A stretch of 41,811 bases of DNA from Clostridia bacterium (GTDB taxonomy: Bacteria; Bacillota; Clostridia; Oscillospirales; CAG-272): positions 1 through 41,811 of the forward strand of contig JAFTIH010000007.1 of assembly GCA_017456985.1 (NCBI GenBank), given 5' to 3'. Positions 1 through 8,100 of this stretch are shown in pieces. Made by a program: the position numbers and the translations under genes. The first letter of the stretch is position 1. Every line of letters begins with the position of its first letter. The notes under the pieces are model-generated. The model searched no databases. It was not told the DNA's origin and worked only from the letters and a program-made list of their open reading frames with translations.

Positions 1-727
1 AATCGGTTTCGATGACCCACAGATGGAAATACTCCGAGGTATTGACCATGTTGTCCTCGTAGCCGAGATTCAAGTCCTCACCCTTGGGGTAGCCCGTATT
101 GATGCGGTCAACGAGGGTGTTCGTGAACACGTTCTCCGTTTCTACCCACGCGATGAAATCGGCGGAAAGACCCCAAGCCTCAGCGTACTTTAAGACGCAT
201 TTTTTGAGGTTGTCGCCGTTGCGGTCGATCAACTCACAGGGCAAAAGAACGAAGCCGCCGAGTCCCTTTTCAAAGCGGCGCTTGAGAAGAAGCGTCAGCT
301 TTGCGGGAAAGGATGCGGGGGGCGTGTCGGTGGGCTGATCCGCGGGATCAAACACGATGCCCGCCTCCGTGGTATTGGAAACGATAAAGCGCATCTCGGG
401 CTGCTCGGCAAGCCTAAGAAAGCCTTCAAAATCCTCGTAGGGCTTGACACAGCGCGAAATGCTATCGACGAGCGTCTGCTCCACCCCGTCCTTGCCGCGG
501 ATAAGATGCGTATAAAGGCAATCCTGCTCCGTGAGCAGGTCGCACATACCCTTTTCGATGGGCTGTACCACCACGACCGAGCCGTCAAAGGCGCCCGCAT
601 CGTTCATTTTTTGGATCATCCAGTCCACGAATCCGCGCAAAAAGCCGCCCTCACCGAATTGGATCACGCGCTCGGGGCGCGCGGGCTTTTGCTGCTTGCT
701 TTGATAATATTCTTTTATGGAAATCAT
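1..727 (-). CDS. uxaB: Tagaturonate reductase (altronate oxidoreductase), C-terminus cut by window edge
   Basis: Reduces tagaturonate to altronate with NADH in galacturonate catabolism, in the cytoplasm. Translating the minus strand from the ATG at 727-725 gives about 242 residues open to the window edge. Near the N-terminus is VIQFGEGGFLRGFVDWMI, the Rossmann-type nucleotide-binding start typical of UxaB in the mannitol dehydrogenase family, followed by VVVVQPIEKG and LVDRINTGYP, also characteristic. The start is set by AAGGAG about 6 nt upstream. It is third in a minus-strand operon behind an alpha-galacturonidase and a serine hydrolase (gap 21 nt), which fits galacturonate use. Fructuronate reductase (UxuB) is the nearest alternative, but the N-terminal motif and the context favour UxaB. 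About half of the protein lies outside the window. Confidence 0.88.
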   Translation of the reverse strand, partial: MISIKEYYQSKQQKPARPERVIQFGEGGFLRGFVDWMIQKMNDAGAFDGSVVVVQPIEKGMCDLLTEQDCLYTHLIRGKDGVEQTLVDSISRCVKPYEDFEGFLRLAEQPEMRFIVSNTTEAGIVFDPADQPTDTPPASFPAKLTLLLKRRFEKGLGGFVLLPCELIDRNGDNLKKCVLKYAEAWGLSADFIAWVETENVFTNTLVDRINTGYPKGEDLNLGYEDNMVNTSEYFHLWVIETD

Positions 728-748
728 CGTTTTTTCTCCTTATTGCCG

Positions 749-2233
749 TTATTTGGCGGTGGCGTTCATCGTACCCACGTATTCGTTCAAGAAGTTCTCC
801 GCAACCTTTTGCATGCGCACCGACACCGTGTTTTCGTCACGGAAGCCGAAGACCATTGCAAGATTGCCGAAATACTCGTCTATGATCTGCACGCGGATAC
901 GCAGCTTCTTTTCCTCGGGGAAATCCGCACTGAATGCGGCGGTGTATTTGTGTCCCGCGGCAGCAAGACCGCCCACGCGCGCCGAATAGCCCTCCTCGGG
1001 AAAGGGTGCGATCTCGTTGTGACCAAGACCGAAGGGGAAGGACTTTTCGCCCGTGGCGTTCTCGTAGGAAAGCGTTCCCCCCTCCCCGTCAAAGCGGAGC
1101 GTAAAGGAGCGGATGCCCATCGGGTTTTCTTCGCAAACGAAGTGCTTGCCGTTAATTTTTTCGGCGAAGGCGGCGTTTGCGGCACCCTGTAAGAAGAAGA
1201 GCTTTTTGCCCTTCTCCTCTACCCGCAAGGCGCGCTCTGCCGCCGCGTTCTCGGGAAGCGGCTCGGCGTGCATCTTTTCGACGATCTCGGTATAGAACGC
1301 GTCAAGAATGGGATAGTAGCCGAGCGGATGCCCCTGGGTGTCGGCGTTGGTGACGAGGATCAGGTCCTCCTTCGGCAGGCACAGAGCGACCTGACCGCCC
1401 ATACCGCGCATCGCGAAGCCGCCGCCGCGTGCACCCCAGATCTGGTAGCCGTAGCCGTAGGTGCCGTCCTGACCCGAAAAGCCGAAGTCACTCGTGCAAA
1501 CGGCGGGGGACACGGCACGCGTGACGAAGTCCTCGGAAAGGTATCGCTTCCCCTCCCAAGTGCCGCCGTTTAGCCAGAAGCGGGCAAACAGAAGCAGGTC
1601 GTACGCGCGACACATCACGCCCGAGTCGCCCCAGCTGTATTTTCCTGCGGCGTCAAGACAGAAGGCGTCCTCGCTAAAGCCGATGTTGCGCAAGATTTTA
1701 TCCTTTAAATAAGTAAGAAAGGGCTTGCCCGTCAGCTTTTCCACGATCGCCCCGAGCAAATACGAGCCCGAGGAATCGTAAAGGAAGAGCGTATTTGCGT
1801 TTTTTTGTCCCTTGTCCTTAAAATAGACTGCCGCGCGGTCGTCCTTGACGTGGGCGAACCAATACGCGTGGGGATCCTCGCCCGTCACCGCCGTTTCCAT
1901 TTTAAGAAGCTCTTCGACGGTGGTTTTGCGAAGCGAGGGCGACACCCCGTCGCTCATATATTCGGGAAAATGCTGTTCGAGCGTGTCCGAAAGAGCGAGA
2001 AGCCCCTCGTCAAGACAGCATCCGATCGCCGTTGCCACGAAGGTTTTGGACACCGAATACATACGATGCAAAAAGTCCTTGTGGAAGGGGGCGTAGTAGC
2101 ATTCGCTGAAAACGGCGTCGCCCTTCGCTAAAATGACGCTGTGCATCGAAATGCCCTGCTCCTCAATGCGCCGATAAAAGCGCATCACGTTTTCAGAGGT
2201 GACGCCCACCTGCTCGGGAGAAACGTATCGCAT
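749..2233 (-). CDS. Serine hydrolase, beta-lactamase/penicillin-binding-protein fold
   Basis: A 494-residue serine hydrolase of the class C beta-lactamase-like family (Pfam Beta-lactamase type). The nucleophile motif is S60-V-S-K63 in MYSVSKTF, and the second motif is Y152-D-S154 in YDSSGSYLLG, in place of the usual YxN. An ELDDTLE-like stretch (SDTLEQHFPEY, about 82-92) and VTNADTQG further on complete the fold. After about residue 370 comes an extra C-terminal region rich in beta-strand-like segments, which I do not recognise. No signal peptide is visible, so the protein is probably cytoplasmic. It sits 16 nt downstream of the GH4 alpha-galacturonidase and 21 nt upstream of uxaB, so it may act as an esterase on galacturonides, but the substrate is inference. 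Family members include esterases, peptidases and amide hydrolases; antibiotic resistance is not indicated. Confidence 0.8.
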   Translation of the reverse strand: MRYVSPEQVGVTSENVMRFYRRIEEQGISMHSVILAKGDAVFSECYYAPFHKDFLHRMYSVSKTFVATAIGCCLDEGLLALSDTLEQHFPEYMSDGVSPSLRKTTVEELLKMETAVTGEDPHAYWFAHVKDDRAAVYFKDKGQKNANTLFLYDSSGSYLLGAIVEKLTGKPFLTYLKDKILRNIGFSEDAFCLDAAGKYSWGDSGVMCRAYDLLLFARFWLNGGTWEGKRYLSEDFVTRAVSPAVCTSDFGFSGQDGTYGYGYQIWGARGGGFAMRGMGGQVALCLPKEDLILVTNADTQGHPLGYYPILDAFYTEIVEKMHAEPLPENAAAERALRVEEKGKKLFFLQGAANAAFAEKINGKHFVCEENPMGIRSFTLRFDGEGGTLSYENATGEKSFPFGLGHNEIAPFPEEGYSARVGGLAAAGHKYTAAFSADFPEEKKLRIRVQIIDEYFGNLAMVFGFRDENTVSVRMQKVAENFLNEYVGTMNATAK

Positions 2234-2249
2234 AAGTAAAACCTCTGTT

Positions 2250-3641
2250 TTAGATTTTGTAATCCGCGAGATATGCCTTGGTGTTTTCGATCATTTCAAG
2301 ATAGAGCGCCTTGGCGTCCTCGGTGCGAAGCGGTACGAGAGGATCGTTTGCGAAGGCGGGGAACGCCATCATCGCGTCACGCCGGCAAACCGCCTCTACC
2401 ACGAGCTCCTGCGCACCCACGATGCGGGCGATCAGGGGGTAAAGATTCATCGGGATCTCCCCTGCCACGACGGGCTTGACGCTGTCGGGGCTGAATACGG
2501 CGTTGGTTTCCACCACCGCGCCCATCGGCAGATTGGGGATCTGTCCGACGTTGGGGATGTTGACGTTGGTCACGAGGGTACGAAGACCGAGAAGCGCACG
2601 CATCTGCTCTACGCCCTCCTCGCCCGTGGGGACGATGGCAAGCGCCTCTTCACCCGATGCGCGACGGCGCCCCTTGGCAAGGCGCTCCACAAGGTCACCC
2701 TTGCGCCAAGACACGGACGTCAGCGAGAAGCCCCACTTCTTAACGGCTTCGGGGGAAGACAGATACCAAGCGCCCGGGCAGAATTCTGCCAGATGGCGGT
2801 CGCCTGCGGCGGCGATGTAGCCGTAGCGGCGGAACAAGTCAAAGGCGACGCGGCAGGAGCAATCGAAGACGTTGTTCATCCAGTTATCGTCCTTACCTTT
2901 GACGTAGCCCGACTCGTAATATTTCTCGGACATTTCCTTATAAAGCGGGAAAAGGTCGATGTTCTTGTACTTTGCCTCGGTCAGCCAGGTGAAGTGGTTG
3001 ACGCCGATGACGTTGACCTTGATCTCCTCACGTGCTACGCCCGCGATGCCGTACTTTTCCTCGATCATCTTGGAGATGCCGCGCTGGGTGCCGAACACCT
3101 CGTGGCAGCAGCCGAACGCCTTGATTTCGGGGAATGCCTTATAAAGCATCTTGACCGTCATAGTCATAGGGTTGGTATAGTTGATGACCCACGCATTCGG
3201 GCAATGCTCCTTGACGCCGAGCGCGATCTCCTCGATCATAGGAAGCAAACGGAGCGCACGCACGACGCCACCGGGACCGCTCGTGTCGCCAACCGACTGA
3301 TAGATACCGTATTTTTCGGGGGTATGGACGTCGCTCTCCATCTCGTCGAAGGTGCCGGGAAGAATGGAGATGACCACGAAGTCTGCACCGTCCAGTGCCT
3401 CGCCCAGCGTTTCGGTGGCACGGTAATCCCAATGGGAAACGGCGCCCTCCACCTCGTTGAAGCGGTTACCGATCGTTTCGTTGCATTTTGCCGCCGCAAG
3501 GTCAATATCGTAAAGACGCACCTCGCCGCTCATATCCGTGCAGGACACGAGGTCGCTCATCAGTCCCCACGCCCATCCGCGCGAGCCGCCGCCTACGTAT
3601 GCGATCTTGACGCCCTCGGCGCCCTTTTCCGTAAATTTCAT
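2250..3641 (-). CDS. lplD: GH4 glycosidase with CHEV signature, probable alpha-galacturonidase (LplD type)
   Basis: NAD- and metal-dependent glycoside hydrolase family 4 enzyme, predicted to release galacturonate from alpha-galacturonides in the cytoplasm. Numbered from the upstream ATG at 3653, the glycine-rich NAD site GGGSRGW is at 21-27, the INYTNP motif at 157-162, C183-H184-E185-V186 at the metal/active site, and GVNHF at 217-221. Within GH4 the tetrapeptide after the metal-binding Cys tracks substrate: CHEV is the published signature of alpha-galacturonidases, unlike CHS (alpha-glucosidases/galactosidases) or CN(I/V)P (phospho-beta-glucosidases). The ATG at 3641 is preferred because the AAAGGA box lies about 11 nt before it, whereas it abuts the ATG at 3653. 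First gene of the minus-strand operon leading to uxaB, and divergent from an AraC regulator. Length is normal for the family. Confidence 0.85.
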   Translation of the reverse strand: MKFTEKGAEGVKIAYVGGGSRGWAWGLMSDLVSCTDMSGEVRLYDIDLAAAKCNETIGNRFNEVEGAVSHWDYRATETLGEALDGADFVVISILPGTFDEMESDVHTPEKYGIYQSVGDTSGPGGVVRALRLLPMIEEIALGVKEHCPNAWVINYTNPMTMTVKMLYKAFPEIKAFGCCHEVFGTQRGISKMIEEKYGIAGVAREEIKVNVIGVNHFTWLTEAKYKNIDLFPLYKEMSEKYYESGYVKGKDDNWMNNVFDCSCRVAFDLFRRYGYIAAAGDRHLAEFCPGAWYLSSPEAVKKWGFSLTSVSWRKGDLVERLAKGRRRASGEEALAIVPTGEEGVEQMRALLGLRTLVTNVNIPNVGQIPNLPMGAVVETNAVFSPDSVKPVVAGEIPMNLYPLIARIVGAQELVVEAVCRRDAMMAFPAFANDPLVPLRTEDAKALYLEMIENTKAYLADYKI

Positions 3642-3659
3642 TCTGTTTTCCATCCTTTC

Positions 3660-3735
3660 GGAAATTCATTTTGTTTGATATTTTCATTATATATCAAAAA
3701 AACAAATGAAACCTTGAATATTTTGACGAATTTCC
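3660..3735. promoter_or_regulatory. Divergent control region between lplD and araC-type gene
   Basis: An AT-rich spacer between the two divergent genes. For the minus-strand operon there is a perfect -10 box TATAAT (plus-strand 3686-3691) but no convincing -35 box 17 bp before it, which would fit activator dependence. A perfect 8-bp inverted repeat, GGAAATTC (3660-3667) and GAATTTCC (3728-3735), encloses the region. It could be an operator for the adjacent AraC-type regulator, but that is inference. The left arm lies immediately upstream of the operon's ribosome binding site. Confidence 0.45.
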
Positions 3736-3744
3736 TTATTTTTC

Positions 3745-3773
3745 TTGACTTTTTTGATGTATAGTGTTATGAT
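3745..3773 (+). promoter_or_regulatory. Sigma-A promoter of araC-type gene
   Basis: TTGACT (3745-3750), 17-bp spacer, TATGAT (3768-3773). Transcription would start near 3780, only about 20 nt before the TTG start codon. The TTG of this -35 box is in frame with the gene and could be mistaken for its start. Confidence 0.75.
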
Positions 3774-3801
3774 GAAGAAAAACAACCGAGGGGGTGTTCG
3801 T

Positions 3802-4596
3802 TTGGAAGCCAGCCGTCAGATGATTCGGAAATTTGAATACGAAAACAGCTCACTCGGAAAAAACACCGTCTTCAAGCAGCATTATCACAATTTCTTCGAG
3901 GTATATTTTTTAGAGGAAGGCGAGTGCCACTTTTTTATCGGCAGCGGCACCTACGAGGTAAAGCCGGGGGATCTCGTGCTCATCCCCGAGGGGACCATCC
4001 ATAACACGATGTACGGGGATGCGGAGCATTTCCGCCGCCTGTTCTATTGTGACACCTCGTATATTCCGACGGGGGTCTTGCACCGCCTTGACGAGCTTCT
4101 TTACGTTTACCGCAACAAAAAGCTCACACCCAAGATCCGCGAGATCTTCGAGGTGATCGAGCGGGAGAGCGCCGCGCCCGACGAGTTTTCCCAAGAGATC
4201 ATTATGGATCAGGTGCGCTTGCTCTTTTTCCTGCTCGCGCGGCACCCCGATACGGAGCATCCCAAAAACAGCACCAACGCTTACGCCGCCGCTACCGTTT
4301 CATACATAAAGGAAAACTACGCCGAGGAGCTTTCGCTTGACGCGCTTGCCGCCAGATGCGCGGTGCGCCCCGAGCATCTTTCGCGCATTTTCAAAAGAGA
4401 AACGGGCTTTGGCGTTTCGGAATACATCACGATGATCCGCCTGCAACGGGCGCAGCTTCTTTTGCGCTCCTCGCCCGCGCTCTCCGTGACCGCGATCGCC
4501 GCTCTTTGCGGCTTTAACGACTCGAACTATTTTTCTAACCGCTTCAAGCAGACGTACGGCGTGTCGCCCCTCGCGTACCGCCGCACGCAAGGATAA
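3802..4596 (+). CDS. AraC-family transcriptional regulator
   Basis: DNA-binding regulator, likely of the divergent galacturonide operon. The N-terminal half is a cupin sensor: HYHNFFEVYFLEEGECHFFI followed by PGDLVLIPEGTIHN, typical of AraC_binding domains. The C-terminal ~100 residues hold two helix-turn-helix units, SLDALAARCAVRPEHLSRIFKR and VTAIAALCGFNDSNYFSNRF, ending in GVSPLAYRR, the standard AraC signature. I place the start at the TTG 3802, preceded by GAGGGGGTG about 6 nt away. The longer reading from 3745 would begin inside the -35 promoter box. The product is then 264 residues. The ligand would be a galacturonide or galacturonate by context; this is inference. The CapA-like gene follows after 21 nt and may be co-transcribed. 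Confidence 0.88.
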   Translation: MEASRQMIRKFEYENSSLGKNTVFKQHYHNFFEVYFLEEGECHFFIGSGTYEVKPGDLVLIPEGTIHNTMYGDAEHFRRLFYCDTSYIPTGVLHRLDELLYVYRNKKLTPKIREIFEVIERESAAPDEFSQEIIMDQVRLLFFLLARHPDTEHPKNSTNAYAAATVSYIKENYAEELSLDALAARCAVRPEHLSRIFKRETGFGVSEYITMIRLQRAQLLLRSSPALSVTAIAALCGFNDSNYFSNRFKQTYGVSPLAYRRTQG

Positions 4597-4617
4597 TGAT
4601 TTTCGGAGGATATTTTT

Positions 4618-5706
4618 ATGAAGCTTTTACTTCTTGGTGACGTTTGTCCCACCGCGGTGTCCGCCCCCCTGTTTAAAGCCAAGGAGATCGACACGCTTTT
4701 TACCGACACGCTGTCGCTTTTTGAAGGCAAGGACCTCGTCGTTGCCAATCTCGAATGCGCCCTGACGGATACGGACGGAGAGATCAAAAAGTTCGGTCCC
4801 GCGCTCAAGGCACCCGTCGAGACGGCAGAGGTTTTGCGCGAGATCGGGGTGGATGTGTGCGCCATCAGCAACAACCACGTTTTTGATTTCGGCGTTCGCG
4901 GTATGCGTGACACGCTTGCCGCCTTGAACGCAAACGGCGTCGCCTATACGGGCTTTGGCGAGAACGAGGAGGAGTCGAAAAAGGATTTCTTTTTTGAGAA
5001 GAACGGCGAGCGCATTTGCGTGATCGCCGCCTGCGAGCACGAGTATTCCTACGCCTTACCAAACCGTATGGGTGCGCGGGCATACGATGAATACGAGATC
5101 CCCGAGGCAGTACGCAAGGCAAAGGCGAGCTGTGATCGCGTGATCGTCCTCTACCACGGCGGCAAGGAGTTCTGCCCCTATCCCTCGCCCCGCCTTCGCC
5201 GCATCGGTCAAGCGCTTGTGAGAAGAGGCGCGGACGTCGTGCTTTTCCAGCATAGCCACACCATCGGCTCGTACGAGAAGTACGAGGGCGGTCATATTCT
5301 CTACGGACAGGGCAATTTCCACTTCGTTAAGCTCCTTGATATTCCCTGTTGGAAATCGGCACTCGCCGTCAGCTACGATACCGAGAGCGGGGAGATCGCC
5401 TTCACCCCCATCGCGGAGGGAGATACGGGCATCCGTCTTGCCAAGGGCGAGGAGCGGGACGCCATCCTCGAAACGCTGGCAGGGTATTCCCGCGCTCTTG
5501 CCGACGGCTCTTGGCGCGAGGAGTGGCACGCCTTCTGCGAGAGCAAGAAGGAGCTTTACCTTGGCGCCATCGCAAACGCCGCCCGTCCCGAATCGACGGA
5601 ATACGACAACGCGCTGTTTGCACATTATCTTGATTGCGAGGCACACACCGACGTGTGGCGCGAGCTGTTCCCCACCTACAACCGTACGAATTGCATCGAG
5701 GAGTAA
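4618..5706 (+). CDS. CapA-family metallophosphoesterase-like protein
   Basis: A 362-residue protein of the CapA/PGA_cap family, a calcineurin-like two-metal fold. Visible metal-ligand motifs in order: GDVC (7-10), NLEC (44-47), SNNHVFDFG (84-92), LYHGGKE, FQHSHTIGSYE and ILYGQGNF. There is no signal peptide or membrane segment at the N-terminus, unlike classical CapA of poly-gamma-glutamate capsule export, so a cytosolic or soluble enzyme is likelier. The substrate is unknown. Ribosome binding site GGAGG lies 7 nt before the ATG. It follows the AraC-type gene by 21 nt and may share its promoter; no capB/capC genes are nearby, so a capsule role is not supported by context. Confidence 0.78.
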   Translation: MKLLLLGDVCPTAVSAPLFKAKEIDTLFTDTLSLFEGKDLVVANLECALTDTDGEIKKFGPALKAPVETAEVLREIGVDVCAISNNHVFDFGVRGMRDTLAALNANGVAYTGFGENEEESKKDFFFEKNGERICVIAACEHEYSYALPNRMGARAYDEYEIPEAVRKAKASCDRVIVLYHGGKEFCPYPSPRLRRIGQALVRRGADVVLFQHSHTIGSYEKYEGGHILYGQGNFHFVKLLDIPCWKSALAVSYDTESGEIAFTPIAEGDTGIRLAKGEERDAILETLAGYSRALADGSWREEWHAFCESKKELYLGAIANAARPESTEYDNALFAHYLDCEAHTDVWRELFPTYNRTNCIEE

Positions 5707-5724
5707 AAAAGCACGCTTCCCTAC

Positions 5725-5753
5725 TTGCATTTTAAAGATGCGTATGGTATAAT
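5725..5753 (+). promoter_or_regulatory. Sigma-A promoter of comEC
   Basis: TTGCAT (5725-5730), 17-bp spacer, TATAAT (5748-5753), about 40 bp before the comEC start and just after the CapA-like stop codon. Confidence 0.75.
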
Positions 5754-5795
5754 ATCCCATATTACAGCATCGCACACAGCAAGGGAGTGGACGGG

Positions 5796-8000
5796 ATGAT
5801 CTTCAAGCACAGACGCCTTCTCGTGTTTTCTCTCGTTGCGGTCGCATCCGTTTTTCTTGCGCAAGCCTTGCCGCAGTCGGCAAGGCTTGCTTTCGTTTTT
5901 GTTCTTGGCTTCGCTGCTATTTGCTGTCTTTGCGCTTGCCGCCGCATAAGGAGGGCACTTTCTCTTGCCGTTTGTCTTCTTCTTTGCGCCTGTGCATTTT
6001 TGTCCTCCTTTTGGCACGAAAAGCCCCTTTCCGTTTTAAGTCCCCTTGACGAGGACGCCTCGTACGAGCTGACCCTCAAGTTGCGGGAGCTTTTAGCGGA
6101 GGACGATGAATGGGCAACGATGCGGGCAGAGCTCGTTTCGGTCGAGGGAGAGCAGGTGGGCGTGCGCGTTACGGTCACACTCCCTACGGGATTTCAAGCG
6201 GGAAGCGTGGTTCGCGGCACGGGGCAGGTGTCCTTGACGGCGGTGTCCGACGCCGAAAAATGCGAGGGGCTTCTTGCCATCGTGACGCTGCATAGGGCGA
6301 CGAAAACGGCAAGCTTTGACGACCTATCCTTGCGCATCTCGCACCTACGCGCCTTTCTTTTGTCCCGCATCCGCGCGGCGCTTCCCGAACGCGAGAGCGG
6401 ACTCTTTTGTGCGCTGTTGCTCGGAGAGCGCGACACCCTGCCCGCCGCCTTTTCCCGCGATATGACCCGCCTTGGCACCGTTCACATTCTGGCGCTCAGC
6501 GGAACGCACGTCGTGCTTCTGTCCACCGCACTTGATCGTCTTTTACGCCGTGCGTATTTTGGACGCCATTTGCGAAATCTTTTGATCTGCGCGTTTTTCC
6601 TGCTTTTTATCGTCCTAACGGGATTCGCCCCCTCCGTGCTTCGCGCTTGCTTTATGTTTTTCTTCGCGGTGGCGGGCAAGCTTTTGCGCGTGGAGCAGGA
6701 CAGCCTTACCGCGCTTTTTGCCGCCGTCGGGACGATCTGCCTGATCGAGCCGTACGCCGCCACTTCCCTCTCGCTTTGGCTCTCGGCGCTCGCAACGCTT
6801 GGCATTTTGCTCGCCTTTGACCGTATGCGCCGCACCGAGAAGCCGCGCTCCATCGGGGCAAGGGTGGGACACTTTTGCCTTACGTCGCTCGCCATCACCC
6901 TCTCTGCGAGTGCCGCGACCCTTCCTTTGACGGCACTTTATTTCGGCACGCTCCCCCTGCTTTCTCCTCTTGCGAATTTTCTTTTGATGCCCCTTTTTCA
7001 GATCGCTCTCTACCTTGCGGCACTCGTGGCGCTCATCGGGCCGTTTGCTCCGCTTTCTGCCCTGTCGCGCATCGCCTGCTCGCCCATTTTCTTCTTGACG
7101 GAGGCGCTTAGCGCGGTCCCCGACAGCGTGATCTTTATCGGGGAGGGCGTAGAGCTTTTGCTGACGCTTACCCTTTTTGGAGGGCTTGCTCTTTATTTTT
7201 GCTTTTGCTCGAAAAAGAGCTTTCTTTGGCGGGTACCGCTTGCCTTCTTTCTTTGCTTTTCCCTTCTCCTTTCGGGTACGCTCCTTACGAAGCGGGTCGC
7301 GCTTGGCGAGGACGTGAAGCTCTTCTACTCTGCGGACGCGGAGGGAGAGGCGGATTTTCTTCTGTTGCGAGCAAAGGAGGCAGACCTTTTCTTCGTGATG
7401 AGCGCGGGCGCGCCGCGCTCCGCAAAGGTGCAAAACGAAGCGCTTGCATCCGTTACCGAGCTTGACGGGGTCGTTTTCCTAAGCTACGGCGAGCTTGCCA
7501 CAGCAGCGCTTTGCGCGCTTTTGGAGGAGCGGACCGTCCGTGCACTCTACCTGCCCGCACCCGCGAACACGCAGGAGGAGCTTTCCTTGCGCACCGTTAA
7601 AGAAGCGGCGCACTTATGCGGCACAGCCATCCATACCTTTGCGCCCGAGGAGGCACTTCCCCTTTGCGAGGGCATCTCGTTTTTTCTTCTTGAACGGCAC
7701 GCCGCCGTGACGGGCGAGACCCAAGGCGCAGTCTTTCGCCTGACGGTGGGCGATACACGCTTGCTTTACACATCGGGCGGCAGCATGAAGCCTTCCCTGC
7801 GGGAAGAGCTGGCACTTGCCGAGGTCCTTTGTGCGGGTGCCTTCGGCGGAGAGCCGTTTTTGCGCTACTATACGGAGGATTTCCCGCACGGCGCCCGCGT
7901 TCTTTGCGCCGACGCCGCCTATTTTCCCTTTTTCGAGTGGGAGGGGGTCGCCTTTTCAGCAGAGCAAAGCCTTATTTTGAAGCGAAACGCCACACCGTAG
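5796..8000 (+). CDS. comEC: ComEC/Rec2-family DNA uptake channel with degenerate C-terminal domain
   Basis: Polytopic membrane protein expected to form the channel for single-stranded DNA import. The N-terminus has two hydrophobic helices and a DUF4131-like soluble segment. The competence domain begins with LGTVHILALSGTHVVLLSTALDRLLRR, the family hallmark, and is followed by about eight membrane segments. The last ~240 residues correspond to the metallo-beta-lactamase domain, but the HxHxDH motif is absent: its place is held by FLSYGELATAAL, and the later GD motif reads LLYTSGG. This domain therefore cannot bind metals in the usual way. The ATG at 5796 is preferred over the GTG at 5787 because AAGGGAG lies 8 nt before it. 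About 735 residues, normal for the family. No comEA is visible next to it. Confidence 0.88.
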   Translation: MIFKHRRLLVFSLVAVASVFLAQALPQSARLAFVFVLGFAAICCLCACRRIRRALSLAVCLLLCACAFLSSFWHEKPLSVLSPLDEDASYELTLKLRELLAEDDEWATMRAELVSVEGEQVGVRVTVTLPTGFQAGSVVRGTGQVSLTAVSDAEKCEGLLAIVTLHRATKTASFDDLSLRISHLRAFLLSRIRAALPERESGLFCALLLGERDTLPAAFSRDMTRLGTVHILALSGTHVVLLSTALDRLLRRAYFGRHLRNLLICAFFLLFIVLTGFAPSVLRACFMFFFAVAGKLLRVEQDSLTALFAAVGTICLIEPYAATSLSLWLSALATLGILLAFDRMRRTEKPRSIGARVGHFCLTSLAITLSASAATLPLTALYFGTLPLLSPLANFLLMPLFQIALYLAALVALIGPFAPLSALSRIACSPIFFLTEALSAVPDSVIFIGEGVELLLTLTLFGGLALYFCFCSKKSFLWRVPLAFFLCFSLLLSGTLLTKRVALGEDVKLFYSADAEGEADFLLLRAKEADLFFVMSAGAPRSAKVQNEALASVTELDGVVFLSYGELATAALCALLEERTVRALYLPAPANTQEELSLRTVKEAAHLCGTAIHTFAPEEALPLCEGISFFLLERHAAVTGETQGAVFRLTVGDTRLLYTSGGSMKPSLREELALAEVLCAGAFGGEPFLRYYTEDFPHGARVLCADAAYFPFFEWEGVAFSAEQSLILKRNATP

Positions 8001-8022
8001 GAGGCGTTTCGCTTCTCTTTTT
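7980..8022 (+). terminator. Rho-independent terminator after comEC
   Basis: AAGCGAAACGCC (7980-7991) pairs perfectly with GGCGTTTCGCTT (8003-8014), followed by CTCTTTTTC. The left arm overlaps the last codons of comEC. Confidence 0.85.
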
Positions 8023-8065
8023 CTGAAAAAAGTTCAAAAAAATCCAACTTTTCGGCTTTTGGGAA

Positions 8066-8094
8066 TTGACGAAAGCAAAAAAAGGTGTTATAAT
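8066..8094 (+). promoter_or_regulatory. Sigma-A promoter of mgtE
   Basis: TTGACG (8066-8071), 17-bp spacer, TATAAT (8089-8094). Predicted start of transcription is near 8101, giving a leader of about 200 nt. Confidence 0.8.
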
Positions 8095-8100
8095 ATTAAG

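Noticed and set aside
749-2233. Antibiotic-resistance beta-lactamase
   Set aside because: The fold is shared by many esterases and peptidases, no signal peptide is seen, the second motif is atypical, and the gene lies in a sugar-acid operon.
2199-3764. A 521-codon plus-strand open frame opposite the GH4 gene
   Set aside because: It has no family motifs and lies wholly antisense to a gene with intact catalytic motifs; the GC-rich codon pattern makes such long shadow frames common here (also 22269-23615 and 30749-32728).
3745-3801. Upstream start of the AraC-type regulator at 3745
   Set aside because: That TTG is part of a TTGACT -35 box with a matching -10 box at 17 bp, so the added residues would not be transcribed.
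4618-5706. Poly-gamma-glutamate capsule gene
   Set aside because: The CapA-like fold is present, but there is no membrane anchor and no capB or capC nearby.
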